Shown in pieces: positions 32,291 to 44,760 of a DNA stretch of 64,000 bases. Position 1 is the first letter of the stretch, and each line of letters starts with the position of its first letter. The notes beneath the pieces are model-generated. The model saw only the letters and a list, made by a program, of their open reading frames with translations, searched no databases and was not told the origin of the DNA. A program made the position numbers and the translations under genes. Origin of the DNA: Chelonoidis abingdonii (lineage: Eukaryota > Chordata > Testudines > Testudinidae); contig NC_133773.1 in assembly GCF_003597395.2 (NCBI RefSeq), positions 126,557,517 to 126,621,516 of the forward strand, written 5' to 3'.

Positions 32291-34639
32291 ATACCTATTC
32301 CACAGTTGTCACTAAAGTAAAAGGCTAGAATTTTGAAATCCAGACTAGCATTAAAGCTGTTCTGTGACCTTGACTATTACTGTTTATCATCTCAGTGGAT
32401 TACAAAACTCTGAACTATGCAACCAATGAAACTGTGTCCCTCCTCCCAAAAAATAAAAATGTAATATAATAGATAACTCATATTTGTTTATGTTACCTAT
32501 TCTTTTGGGACTATTTTACGGGGGGGGGGGTGGCGCAGAAGAGAGGTGTTACAGCTGCACCATAGAATGTTTACAATATTCTGTAGTCATGAACTTGAAG
32601 TAAGTATGGCAGCCAGTTCTCAATACAGAATCAAAATTCATGGTTTGAAAAAACCCTCTATCCTATAAAAAGTGATAAGATCTCCTTGAGAGTATCATCA
32701 ACTTCTGCAGAATCGAACTTTTCTTTTTAAAAAAAATTCCAACTCTTATCATTGTGATGAAGGTTCACATTTGGAAAGCTAAGTATATCTAATGCATTTT
32801 TGTCTTCCTAAATCTGCAGACAGCTCCAGTGCCTCTGTAACAACTTGGGAAAGTTCTGAGCATCAGTAGGGTAAGAAGGAGTAGTCTTGTTCATTTTCAC
32901 TACAGGTATTCAGAACCCTAAGGGTAACAATAAAAATGAAAAAAATCAGTTTCCCTCTACTATTGCTTGGAGTAGTTATGAGCAGAAGCAGAGGAAGACA
33001 CTAATGCTACTTAATCAAGAAAACTCCTCAAATTGAAGTTAGGGAAAGGGATAGGGTAATAGAGATAAACCTTCACAACAGCCCAGGGGAGAGGAGAACA
33101 TAGAATAAAGACAACCAAACATACAACTGCAGCAACAAGAAGAATCTTGGGGATTGGGAAGAGAATGCACCTTCTAAGAACGGCCATATTGGGTCAGACC
33201 AAAGGTCCATCTAGCCCAGTTTCCTGTCTTCAGACAGTGGCTAATGCTAGATTCCCCGGAGAGAATGAACAGAACAGGTAATCATCAAGTGAACCATCCT
33301 GTCGCCCATTCAGGAGTGAAGAAGTCCTTTATCTCCTATACATCCACACAATAAAACTTCAAAACTGATTTATATTACAGTAAGTCAAACTGAAGCAGAC
33401 TTGTGCTTCCAGCACTAAACATCTTTCTTCTGTAGCAATTTACCTATATCTACACAAGTCGCTGCTATCTTACAAGATCATGAAGCACTTCTAACGAACC
33501 CCAGACAAAACCATTAACTTATCACCTGCTATACCAGCAGCTTATTGAGGATTAACAGTCTGGAGTAGTTCTAACAGTTCAGAAAGCTAAGCAATCACTT
33601 GGTCACTAACTTCACGTAAGTTATAAACACTAAAGACTGACAAAGCAGTACAGTAGCCCAGACATGGTTAAAAAGCTGGTGACAAGATGGATGTTTTATA
33701 AGGCAAGTATTCTGTTTCCGAAGGCTGCTAAATACTACAAATGAGATTAAATGAGCAGAGCTAGCAAGGAACTACAGTAGCTTTAGTCTTTATGTAGCCA
33801 TTTCAAAACCTTTGCTTAATAAGAACTCAAATGATGTCTTTTATATAAGTGGTTTTCTACCCCAAAAATAAAAATGTATAGGAATACATATAGAAGAGCA
33901 TGTACTACACATGTACACATGCCATGATGTTAATACAGTCTTAATGAAAATAATAATTTTCTATCAGTGACAGAAGTCCAGAAATTCATACTCAATGGTA
34001 GCATTCTAACTAAAATCAAAGCTTCATAGGTCCTTCTAACCCCAGCTATAAAAAGTTTTAGTCATGTAAATTGTTCAGTTTAATATTTAAATATCTACAC
34101 TACTGTGCCAAAATTTTGTTTCCATATTTTGCCTTAACTGCCATAAAAGACATCAAAATATGCTCTCAAAAGATCATTAACTCAAAGCATTTTAATCAGG
34201 TGGGGCTGTCCACACAATTTTTTTTGGATTAAGATAATTAAAAACTGGAGAAAAATGATAGTTTGTAAACAGTTTATATATGCTTTCACACCATGTCTGA
34301 TTCTAGCACCATCCTGAGAGCTTTTTATATGCTTTCCTTTGGGAGTTAAAACTACCACTTCCACATACTGGTTAAGTATGAAATGAAGCAGATCTAATTT
34401 TCAAATAAAAACTAGTGTCCCATTTAAGTGCAGTAACACTTAGTTCTTGATGTGTAAGAGAAGTGAAAGTTCACAACAGCTATAAATTTATTTATTGGCT
34501 CAGAAATCACCTCAGCACAAAGCTACTTGACACCAGTTTCCTCGCCTCAAAAAAGCATTGAAGATTACAAGTGGTTGAGGACAGTATGCATTCCAAAGCC
34601 AGCAATGCCACCTCTTCTCATTTGCACTGTACTGCCACA
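32291..34639. other. No recognised gene; unique DNA with a CR1 tail
   Basis: A+T-rich. Apart from the CR1 3'-end fragment (33175-33345) and a G run at 32520-32530, I see no repeat ends or conserved frames. Confidence 0.4.
33175..33345 (-). repeat. CR1 3'-end fragment
   Basis: Plus strand TAAGAACGGCCATATTGGGT, CAGACCAAAGGTCCATCTAG and CCAGTTTCCTGTCTTC are the complement of the CR1 3' end (GATGGACCTTTGGTCTGACC) seen at 20395-20445. Confidence 0.75.
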
Positions 34640-36946
34640 GGCCTGGTCTACACTACGTGTTTAAACCAATTTTAGCAGCGTTAAACCGATTTCATGCTGT
34701 ACCCGTCCACACTACGAGACCCTTTATATCGATATAAAGGGCTCTTTAAATCGGTTTCTGTACTCCTCCCCAACGAGAGGAGTAGCGCTAAAATCGGTAT
34801 TACCATATCGGATTAGGGTTAGTGTGGCCGCAAATCGATGGTATTGGCCTCTGGGCAGTATCCCACAGTGACCACTGTGAAACCGCTCTGGACAGCACAT
34901 CATGAACTCGGAATGCAGGCCAGGTAACAGCGAAAAAGCCACGCGAAATTTAGATTTTTCATCTAATTCTTCCTGTTGCCCAGCGTGGAGGCTCTGAGGT
35001 TCAAGCCGGGTAGCAATGCAGTCCACAATCCATAAGAGAGCCTCCAGTCTTATGGACGTACGACCAGGGAGAGATACTGGATCTGATCGCTGTATGGGGA
35101 AAACAAATCTGTTTCTATCAAGCTCACGTTCAGAAGACGAACATCCCAAAGCGTTTGAAAAAAAAAAAATCTACAGGCTACCAGTGCTGCGTGACAAGGT
35201 ATCGTAAGCAGAAGCCAGAAGACCAATCAGACGGCCATAGGAGGAGGGCCAGGGGGTACTGAGGACTCCAGCTATGCAGCTCTCCACACAAGTCTCACAT
35301 GCCAGGTCTCCGAAAAGTTATTGCATTCTGGCTGAGCTCCCAATGCCTGTAGGTTCAAACACATTGTCCGGCTCGTGGTAGGGAATAGGCTCTCAATTAT
35401 CCTCCCCGTGAAAGAAAAGGGAAAGAAATCGTTCTTGACTTCTTTCAATGTCACTCTAATGTCTGACCGAATGCTGCTGGTAGAACGCGATGCTGCAGCA
35501 GTGAAGAGCAGTAATCCACTTCCTCGTCGGCAGACGGTGCAGTAGGACTGGTAGCCGTCCTTGTTATCACAACCCGTGAGTGCCTGGCTGGCTCAGGTGA
35601 GGCTTAGCTGGGCGACCTGGTTGAAATGAGAATGATTCCAGTCATTCCCAGTGAATGATACAGAACAGCTGGTAACACGTCCTCATAGCAACTGGGGTGG
35701 GCTCCACCAGCTCCCCTCATCATTCCATATTCATGTGTAAAGAAAAGATTCTGTCCTGCCTGGACTGGTCATACAGGGCATGCGGCTGCACTCCACGCAT
35801 CGCAGCCGGCTGATCGTAGAGTAGACATAACCTGGAGCGACTGGGCTCCTCCCTCACCGTGTTAATTCGTCACTGAACTATATGATGGTATGTCTATCGA
35901 GATCCAGGTGCCCGGAGCATGTCTCTTTTAAAACAAAAATCACAGCGTCTATTCTGTTAAAATTCATGAAACCAACATGGGGGGGACATAAACTGTCATG
36001 GGTAGCCCAGGAAGGATTGGGGGGAGGGAGGGAAGAGCAAACGGGTGGGGTTGTGCAGGACACCCCTAGCGTGAATGGCAATGCAGCTCATCATTTTCTG
36101 TGGACGCAGAGTCTGCCGTAATGACGAGAGCAGCTCTTACTCTCTCTACACTGGTTCTTGTTAAAATACACTGCCCCATATTCTAAGCAGGACTGACATT
36201 TTTGAAACCATAAAGGAGTAGGGATGAACTCAGGGAGTCATTCCAGTTTCTTTCCTTTGCGCTCCCTACCCCAAGTGCGATCTCGAGTCACGGGGCACCC
36301 ATCAATAGCATCAGACAAGTAAGAAGGAACAGATAACCGTCATTTTTAATGTCCGCATCTAGTCAGGCGACCTGAGAGGCAACGTACACGAGCAGATACG
36401 TTTTATGAATTTACACCGGATGACGTACGGCGATGTCCGCATACATGCACAAGCAAAGAATGCTGCTCGTGTAGCGCTGGAGTATCGGCTCATGTCAGCG
36501 GCACCCAGATAACACATAACGGTAGGATGGTGAAAAAAAAAAAAGGCTGAACGGGGCTCCATAATAGTGCCATGCTAAAATGGTGTCTAGCCAGGGCAAT
36601 CCAGGGAAAAAGGGTGCAAAATGATTGTCTGCTGTTGCTTTCCCGGAGGAAGGAATGACTGACGACATTTACCCAGAACCACCCACGACAATGATTTTTG
36701 CCCCATCAGCCACTGGGCTCTCAACCCAGAATTCTAAGGGGCGGGGGAGACTGCAGGAACTATGGGATAGCTACGGAATAGCTACCCACAGTGCAATGCT
36801 CTGGAAATCGACGCTAGCCTCGGACCATGGACGCACACCTCTGAATTAACGTGCTTAGTGTGGCCGCGTGCACTCGACTTTATACAATCTGTTTTATAAA
36901 ACCGGTTTATGTAAAATCGGAATAATCCCATAGTGTAGACGTACCC
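34640..36946 (-). mobile_element. Harbinger-like DNA transposon, copy A (decayed)
   Basis: The TIRs are imperfect: GGCCTGGTCTACACTAC on the left and the reverse of GGGTACGTCTACACTAT on the right. The left end contains a palindrome centred on ATATCGATAT. It is homologous along its length to the copy at 44764-46580 but about 490 bp longer. The flanking triplets (ACA and ATA) do not match well. Repeated GGTACAG...GGTAACCGTC-type modules occur inside. Minus-strand remnants of a Myb/SANT-type protein are clearer in copy B. No transposase was found. Confidence 0.65.
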
Positions 36947-39900
36947 ATAGATGCATTCTGACAGTATGAGGTTTAAAATGGAATACAAGTCAATGGAGAC
37001 TCAGAACACTTTGCAGAATGTCACAGTAACACTGACTATTTTCAAAGAAATAAAAATGGTTATTTGTAATAGAATGCTACACCCCAATAATGAAATGCAC
37101 AGATTATGAAGACTCATAATTCACACTAAAAAAATTCTTCTGAGAATATGATATACTAGACTCTCTGCCCATTTTGGATCTGTATTAGTTTTACCAAGTG
37201 AATGGCCGTGATTTGTTATAATACAGAGGCACTGAGAGATAAATGTTTTAAGCTCTGTTATTATCTAACACCTATGAACCCAAAAGCTAATCTTACTAGC
37301 TAACGTAAAAAAAAATACCTGTAATGACATGACACATGCATCCTTGTCCCTCAGGCCATATCCCCAGTAATAAAGGAATAAAGCATTTAACTGCCCCTGA
37401 GGGCAGGGGACCGGACTCGATGATCTCTCAAGGTCCCTTCCAGCCCTAGAATCTATGAACTGTATAACACTGTCAGTCACATTTCAATACAATTTTTAAA
37501 AAACTTTAGTTTTGTTTAGATTCTTTCCCTTCCTGGTTTCATCAACTCTTTTTATCTCTGATTATTATCCATCTTTTTCTGGTTTGTTAGTGTTTCCTCT
37601 TTTCATTCTCTTCCCCCTCTCCTACTATCTCTTTCCCTATATCAAGGTAGAAAGCCTATTTAGTCTGCCCCCGAAGTCTCTTCAGTTTAGTCCATCTTCC
37701 TTACCCCACCCATCCATCCCTATACTCAATCACCTACAGAGCCCCTCAGACAGGGCTTGGAGATTTTACCAGACTCCTAACATCCAGGGAACTAAATCAA
37801 ACATAATATACAGAAGATACAGAAGATATAACCTCTCCCTCTGCCCCCTTCATCCAGGGGAAAACCACCAGCTACTGGGAAAAGGGACTCTGTTACAGTT
37901 CAAATTCCTGCCAGGGTGCTGTCCCTGGAATTTGATCAGTGGTTGCATCTTGCATCTTCTCCCACTACCTGCATTGCCAGAACAGAAGAGCATTCTATGT
38001 TTCTCCCCTCCCTGATGTCTCCCAGGTATTGCAACTGTGAGTGGGGTTTCTGGTACTATACCCTCCTCCACAACCCACTAATGGATGCTGTGGAGGAATG
38101 TGCCCAATATTCAATCCTTTCCCCAGCCTGCTTGTGAGTTATGCTTTCCAATGAACAGTTTCAGTGTGCTTGCATCTGCCGTTGCTCACAGATTTCCCAA
38201 AATTCAGAGCTGACTTAGAACTTACTTAACAGCAGCCACAGGGTTTTCAAGAGAACCAGTGAAAACAACCTTGTCAGTTCTCAGTCTGTTACAGCTTGGA
38301 AAGCTACCACCAGCTACCGCAACGCTAGAGCCATCTGTCTGCAAACTCGGGCATACCACGATTGGATCAATTTACATTCTGGTCACATTTAGCAATCATA
38401 CAGTATTAAGGGTATGTATATTTAATATAAATCTATTATATATACATTTGATATAATTTTAACATCCCATGATAGTGTGGTGTGTGGGCGTGTGCGAAAA
38501 TAAAAAAAAAGAAACATTCTGCAGAAGTGATGACCCAGGAAAACTTTATGCTAATGGTCAATATCTGCACTTAAAAAAAAAAAAAAAAAAAAAAAAGACA
38601 CTTATTTCTACTGTGACTTTCTCTAGCTTCTGCTGTTCCAGCCATTGGATCTCATTAATTTAGCAGAAAAAGATAAAATTTCACTTTCTCTAGACAAGAG
38701 CTCTTCAGATAAGTCAGCTTAAAGTACTTGTAATGAATAGTTTACTTCATCCTTCTAGATCAGGTACACTTCTTAGAAGAATATGAATTTCAGCTCTAAC
38801 CTCCAGTGAAAAATAATGGTTACTGATTCTAAAAATGAAAGTGAACAAAACTGACACACTGACACAAGCAACAAGTTATTTCAATAATTTAGACAAGTAA
38901 TGCTCCTTCCTTCCCTCCTAAGGGATCTGAAATGGAATGAAGAACAAAGATCTCAATTCTGAAATATTATGAATTTCATACTTTGTGAGTGAATAGAATT
39001 AACAAATGTCTGTTTTCTTTGTTATTTACTATTCTAAAGTACTTTAAAATTGTTCTTTTACAAGCTATCACGGCTCAGTTCAATGGGTCATTATATATAT
39101 ATTGAAAGATCCCTATTGTGCAGAATATTGCACTTGAAGACAATTCTTGAAGTTCAATTATACTCCCTGTTACCTCTTTATACTCCCTCCTCATCTTATT
39201 TCACTGGTTTCAGGAAAAAGATTTTAACAACAGTGAGATTTCATGGCTGTACTATCATAACTTTGCTTCAGAAAAATACTGAGTAAAACTGTAGGCTTTT
39301 ACAAGGAGTGAACTAAGTTAGCAGACTTCTTTTATTTCAAAATTTTAAGAAACACAGTATCAATGGAATCTTAGTTTTAAAGTGGACCCAGAATTATCAT
39401 TCTCCACTTTTAAAAAACAAATGCGTGCTACATGTCTTAGAAAGATGCCATGAATACACTTTTTGAGTAAGTGGGTGGAAACTAAATAGGCACAATCTCC
39501 AGTATCATAAAACAGTGTTTTAGTAAATATATTCTTCTAATTTGATTCATTCCGAAGATAGCTTCATTCTGAAGAGAAATGGCTAAAAAGTTCATGTTTC
39601 TACCTCATTAGAAAGACTGAAATGTAATAGAATGGGCATTTTCAACACTATAATCAGGCCCAATTCAGTACAGAACATGAGTGCTTTTTTAAAAAAAGAA
39701 GAAAAAAATTGCCCCCAAATTAGTGGTCAGTCTAAAGTAATATATGCATCAGTAATGACTACAAATGTTTTTTGAGTGTTATGTATCTCATTTGCTCTAA
39801 ATATTTAATCGATTAGAACTCAGAATTAGTATATTGGTCAAATGGATATGTATCAGGACTGTTGGCCCTGTACTGAAACTTAGTGTGTTCTTTTTTGGTT

Positions 39901-40439
39901 GGCCCTCTCCCAATACCATGAGAAAGGGGAAGGACTGAAGAAAAATCAGGATCCTGAGACTGACAGTGCCAGGGTCAATGGAAAGAGGCCAATGCTCCAA
40001 GTCATCAAGACTGACAGGCAGGCAGGCCAATGAGGGAGTTGAGCCTGGGACCCATCCCCCATGTGAGCTGGGACTGCCAGTGGCAAAGCAGAACAGAGCT
40101 AAGGAGAGTTCAGCAGCCAGTCTTGAGCTGGGGGCAAAGCAGCAACAGTACCACTGAGCCAGAGGAGGCAGGGCTGGGGAGCTGGAGCAGCACAGATCAG
40201 TAGCTCCGATGGTGAGCCAGGGTTGAGCTACAGCAGGGAGCTGCAGGGCCAGAGCTGGGGAGCAGATGCCAGCTGTGCCACAAGTATCACTGGAGTCAGG
40301 CACAGTGAGTGGCAGGAGAGAGCAAGGTGGGGCCCTAATCAGAGAAGGCCAAGCAGAGGGAGATGCTGCCAGACATGAAGGCCTTGCAGGCTGAACTAGA
40401 GGAGGGGACATGAAACTGACAGGAGGGCCAATACTGGGG
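36947..40439. other. No recognised gene; unique DNA with minor repeats
   Basis: A+T-rich. It holds a CR1 3'-end fragment (37383-37460) and a 24-base A run (38573-38596). The frame at 39797-40450 (minus) overlaps a GC-rich repeat-like patch and has no recognisable domain. Confidence 0.4.
37383..37460 (+). repeat. CR1 3'-end fragment
   Basis: Contains GACTCGATGATCTCTCAAGG, then TCCCTTCCAGCCCTAGAATC and TATGAAC, the CR1 3'-terminal signature in plus orientation. Confidence 0.7.
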
Positions 40440-41407
40440 AGGACTGTCATAAACAGATAGTAGGAGTTAATAGAACAAAAGTACTTTATATCTCTTTTGA
40501 CTGTAAAGGGTTAACAAGTTCAGTAAGCCTGGCTGTCACCTGACCAGAGGACCAATCAGGGGAAAGGATACTTTCAAAATCGGTGTTGAGGGAGGGAAGT
40601 TTTTGTGTGTTCTGTTAGATTTGGTTGTTGTTCATTCAGGGGCTCAGAGGGACCAGACGTGCAACCAGGTTTCTCTCCATCTCCCTGATACAGGTTCTTA
40701 TAGTTCAGAACAGTAAGTACTAGGTAGATAAGGTGAGTTAGGCTTATGTTTGTTTTCTTATGTGCAAATGTGTATTGTGCTGGAAGGATTTTAATTTGTA
40801 CTTGTATACTTAGGCTGGGAGGGTATTCCAGTGTCTATAGCTGAAAAGACCCTGTACCTATTCCACTTTAAATTTACAAAGATAATTTTTACTGTTTTTC
40901 TCTCTTTATTAAAAGTTTCTTGTTTAAGAACCTGATTGTTTTTTTATTCTGGTGTGAGACCCCAGGGGACAGGGTCTGGAGTCACCAGGTGAATGTGGTG
41001 GGAGAAAGGAGGGAAGGCTACTTTCTCTCCGTGTCAGGATTACTGTCTCTCTCCGGAAGAGTCTGGGAGGGGAAAGAGAAGGAGGGAAGGTGAATTTTCC
41101 CCTCTGTTTAAAGATTCAAGAAGTTTGAATCAACAGTGATCTTCAGGGTAACCCAGGGAGGGAAGCCTGGGAGAGGCAACGGTGGGAGAAAGGGTTTACT
41201 TTCCGTGTGGTAAGATCCAGAGGGTCTGGGTCTTGAGGGTCCCTGGGCAAAGTTTTGGGGGGACCAGAGTGTACCAGGCACTGGAATTCCTGGTTGGTGG
41301 CAGCGCTACAAGTACTAAGCTGGTAATTGAGCTTAGAGAAATTCATGCTGGTACCCCAGCGTTTGGACGCTAATGTTCAGAGTGGGGAATTATACCATGA
41401 CAAGGAC
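40440..41407 (+). mobile_element. Ty3/Gypsy-type solo LTR with 5-bp TSD
   Basis: The LTR runs from TGTCATAAACAG (40445) to CATGACA (41402), with the TG...CA termini of an LTR, and is flanked by AGGAC on both sides (40440-40444 and 41403-41407). It shares its start (TGTCATAA-AGATAG), the GAGGACCAATCAG motif and the TTTGGACGCTAA stretch near its end with the LTR downstream of the pol remnant at 57530. A CTTTATTAAAAG word near 40910 is a possible polyadenylation region. No internal region remains, so it arose by LTR-LTR recombination. Confidence 0.85.
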
Positions 41408-42813
41408 CCTGCCACCTGGAGCCTGAGGGCATGCGGCCACCCCCAGAGCCAGTACCGGGTTTACAACGGCGCTGGGACCACACACAATAGGGGCTCTGAT
41501 GCCTAGACCATGGCCCCGTCCCAGTTCAGCCTCTTCCCCCCCAAGGCCCTGTCTGCCACTCGCATGGGGGAGAGGGGGAAAGGAGGAGCGAGTGGCAGGC
41601 AGGGCATTGTGGGGAAAGAGGCTGAGCAGGGGCGGGGCCACAGTCCGGGCACTGGGGCCCACAAAAGATTAATCTGGCTCTGACCAAAGCAAGTGTCTGA
41701 TCTGCAGTATCACTGCAGCATCACTGCAGCACAGCCAGGCCCTGGAACAGAGGCCCAGGACATGTGAGGAATAAACTGTGAACTTTTCTTAAGTCACAGA
41801 GACTACTGCTTATGGTGTTCTCTACACCCATAGTGCAGGGCTCCATGTTCCTTTAACCTTTTCCATTTTTCCCTTATTTTTCTTACAGTTGCTGTTTAAT
41901 AAATTGGATTTGGTTCAAACTTAATGTAGTGATCAGTGGAGCAGGGAAGTGGCCACTGTGGAGAGAATATCCCAGAGTGGTGACATACTAGCCCAGTGGT
42001 TTTCAAACCTGGAGGTCCGCAGATTATGTGTAAGGGGTGTGTGAAAGGTGACTATGAAAATAAAGTTTCAGATCCTGGTTTTCTGATCATTCAAAAGTAT
42101 GTGAATACCTCCACTTTCAGGTCAAAACCTGGAAGTGTTGTCATTACCATAGGAACCCACAGTTTAGGGCATCACATTGCATCAAATGCTGGGCCGAGCA
42201 CATGCAACACTTATAGATGAATTCTGTTCAGTCAGTATTCTTCTATGATAGGGGCCCATGGTGGCTTTAGGTATCAGCAAAAAAAAAAAAAAGTTGTAAA
42301 CCACTGCGCTATCCTGTCCTAAATGACCACGACGAGACTGCGGTTTAAGCCTCCCAGGAATCCTGGGTCCAGTCTTATCAGTGTTACAAAGTGGAAGAGG
42401 AGTCCTCAAGGCATGCGGGCGTAGGGAGTTGGGGCAAGGAGTCGGATCCTTTTGCTGTTCAATTCCACTGGGGTAATACAGAAGCCAGGAAAGTTACCCA
42501 CAATAGTAGAAAAATTCCTGCACTTACATATTTTAACACAGCCATGTCCTGAATATAAGGCAACAGTCTAATACCAAATAATTGATTGGAGAGTTTTCAG
42601 TATGAATTTTAGTAAAAATCAGGCCAGAAAAAGAAATAGTGGCATACTTATTTTATTGCTGTCTTGTCATGTAAGAACACAGCATTGGAATTTTGGCAGT
42701 TCCCCTTCTAAATAAATTTTTTTTTAAAAAAGCATTGGAAATATCAGGTCCCAGCTTATCAACTTTTGGACTATGATACTACTGGAAGAAGACACCAGCA
42801 CACTCAGATATCA
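41408..42813. other. No recognised gene; contains a hAT-like element
   Basis: GC-rich patch at 41408-41680 with no family assigned, then a short hAT-like element (41994-42306), then A+T-rich DNA. I see no conserved frame. Confidence 0.4.
41994..42306. mobile_element. Short hAT-like element
   Basis: Left end CAGTGGTTTTCAAACC and right end AAACCACTG form inverted termini. The flanks TACTAGCC (41986-41993) and CGCTATCC (42307-42314) match at only 5 of 8 positions, so the TSD is weak. Non-coding, with an A run near 42280. Confidence 0.6.
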
Positions 42814-43041
42814 ACTATTCTAAGAATGGAGCAGAGAATCCTGTGGCACCGTATAGACTAACAGACATTTTGGAGCGTGAGCTTTCGTGGGTGGATACCC
42901 ACTTCGTCAGACGAAGTGGGTATCCACCCACGAAAGCTCACGCTCCAAAACGTCTGTTAGTCTATACGGTGCCACAGGATTCTCTGCTGCTTTTACAGTT
43001 CCAGACTAACACGGCTACCCCTCTGATACTATTCTAAGAAT
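42814..43041. mobile_element. PLE-derived insertion with near-perfect palindrome and 14-bp TSD
   Basis: The target duplication ACTATTCTAAGAAT occurs at 42814-42827 and 43028-43041. The 200-bp insert contains two 78-base arms (42831-42908 and 42910-42987) that are reverse complements with one mismatch and one spacer base. It ends GACTAACACGGCTACCCC, a segment also seen at 12165. Each arm carries the PLE words GTTAGTCTATACGGTGCCAC and GAAAGCTCACGCTCC. Confidence 0.85.
42872..42910 (-). ncRNA. Hammerhead-ribozyme-like core in PLE palindrome
   Basis: Minus strand: CTGACGA (42910-42904), A, then GTGGGT with loop ATCC and ACCCAC (6-bp stem II), GAAA (42886-42883), and GC with loop TCAC and GC (helix III), then TC, the expected NUH cleavage site as CUC. 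All core elements are present. The plus-strand arm reads CAGACGA at the centre, so only the minus strand has the full consensus. A helix I partner is not evident. Confidence 0.6.
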
Positions 43042-44439
43042 ATTACAGATAGAATATTTCTTCACAGATTTTGGTAATCAGAGGCTAGATTGTCCCTTAC
43101 TGCAATAAACTCAGCAAAGGGCATCTTAAAAGGAAAAAAAAGCAGCGCCTTCTCACCTTCCATCAAAGGTGAAGGTTGATCCCTTTACCATGGAATGAGG
43201 AGCTGAACTAAAAATCATAAATCCATGGATTCCCTGGTTCCACAAAGATCCTTCCTAGAACATCACAGAACACATCTAGGAAACCCTGTACAACCTCAGC
43301 AGGTCTTTGTCCCCAATCATTTTCCCATCTCCTTGAAAGCATGACTTCAATGGATCTTCATCGTCAGAAAGTTTCTCTAATCACAGATAGATAACTTAGG
43401 GCAGCAGTTCTCTAACTGTGGCTCACCAGGGCTGGCATTAGACTTGCTGGGGCCCGAGGTCAAAGCCCGAGTCCCACTTCCCAGGGCCATAAGCTTCAGA
43501 TCTGGGTGGCAGGGCTCAGGCTGCAGGCCCCCTGCCTGGGGCTGAGTCCCTCAGCTTTGACCCCAGCCCTCTCCTCCAGGGCAGCCGGGCTCAGGCTTTG
43601 GTCCTCACTTCTGGGGTCATGTAGTAATTTTTGTTGTCAGAAGGGGGTCACGGTTGAGAATCCTTGCCTTAGGGACCCAACATTTTCCTTTTAAACAGCT
43701 ATGAGTTGCTTCTACCTTTCCAGTCTACAGGTAAGGGGGCCCAATTCCTCCCTCAAGTTACCAAAGGAAAGGTAAAAGTGTGATTTTTTTTTAAATTTTG
43801 TTAATGCACAAAACATAAAATAAAGGTTCAGATTTAACCTTATCAGTTTATACTGTGATTAGACTGAGATTTGGATAATACCTTACCTTGCTTTCTATCT
43901 GCACCCATTAATTTTCAGAAACCATTTTTTCATGTGAATTTGATTCTAATCATTATGTAGTGACCTACTATAGGATTTAAGTTTTTTCCAAAAAATGGAG
44001 TTTTGGGGGCAGCTGCATTATATATTTGAAGGTAGAGAAAATAAAAAAAAAATCTAATTTTAGCTCTCTCAGAAATTTTTTGTCCAACAAGGCAAGACAA
44101 ATGTTCCTTCTGACTGCATATTTCAAGCCATAGGATACCTTAGTGATATGAAACATTTGATGGTATATCTAAGCCAGAATCTGACGCATGTGAAACTTCA
44201 ATTGTGTTAATATTTGTTCTAGACAAGCTGTTTGTATGTTTAACGTAGCAGTTCAAGTCTGATTACTCTTGATATCTGCTCACATTAACATATGTACAGT
44301 GAGAGAAAAATGCAGCCAACAGATCTGGATTTGATATCCATCAATGTCATGTATACATACATACACTCTTCCCATGTCTTAGATTTATCAGATGGAATTA
44401 GAATCAATTAGCCCAGGGAACAAATAAATAGAAAGCTAC
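43042..44439. other. No recognised gene; contains a hAT-like element
   Basis: A+T-rich DNA with a short hAT-like element at 43402-43666. I see no conserved frame. Confidence 0.4.
43394..43674. mobile_element. Short hAT-like element with TSD
   Basis: The interior (43402-43666) begins CAGCAGTTCTC and ends with the reverse of CAAGGATTCTC. The flanks ACTTAGGG (43394-43401) and CCTTAGGG (43667-43674) match at 7 of 8. Non-coding and GC-rich in the middle. Confidence 0.7.
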
Positions 44440-44600
44440 TTTTGCCAGACGGTAGGAATGATTGACAGGGAATGGATCACTTGATGATTACCTGTTCTGT
44501 TCATTCCCTCTGGGGCACCTGGCATTGGCCACTGTTGAAAGACAGGATACTGGGCTAGACAGACCTTTGGTCTGAACCAGTAAGGCCATTCTTATGTCAG
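44440..44600 (+). repeat. CR1 3'-end fragment
   Basis: Contains GGATCACTTGATGATTACC, TCCCTCTGGGGCACCTGGC, ATTGGCCACTGTTG, GACAGGATACTGGGCTAGAC and ACCTTTGGTCTGAACCAGT, the CR1 3' untranslated region seen at 20300-20430. Confidence 0.8.
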
Positions 44601-44760
44601 TATAAAGGGATATTAAGCCTATACCTTTGATAATGAGAGAAAGTAAAAGGAGTATACCTAACAGAGTTTTGATAAAATATTTTAAGTTTGTCTGTGTCAG
44701 AAGGTTCTTAATTGTATAAAATTGATCATATTAGTACACACTATCTACAGACAATATTTC

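Noticed and set aside
39797..40450. Minus-strand ORF of 217 codons
   Set aside because: Low-complexity serine/proline/alanine/leucine-rich frame without a domain, ending next to the solo LTR; probably chance in a GC-rich patch.
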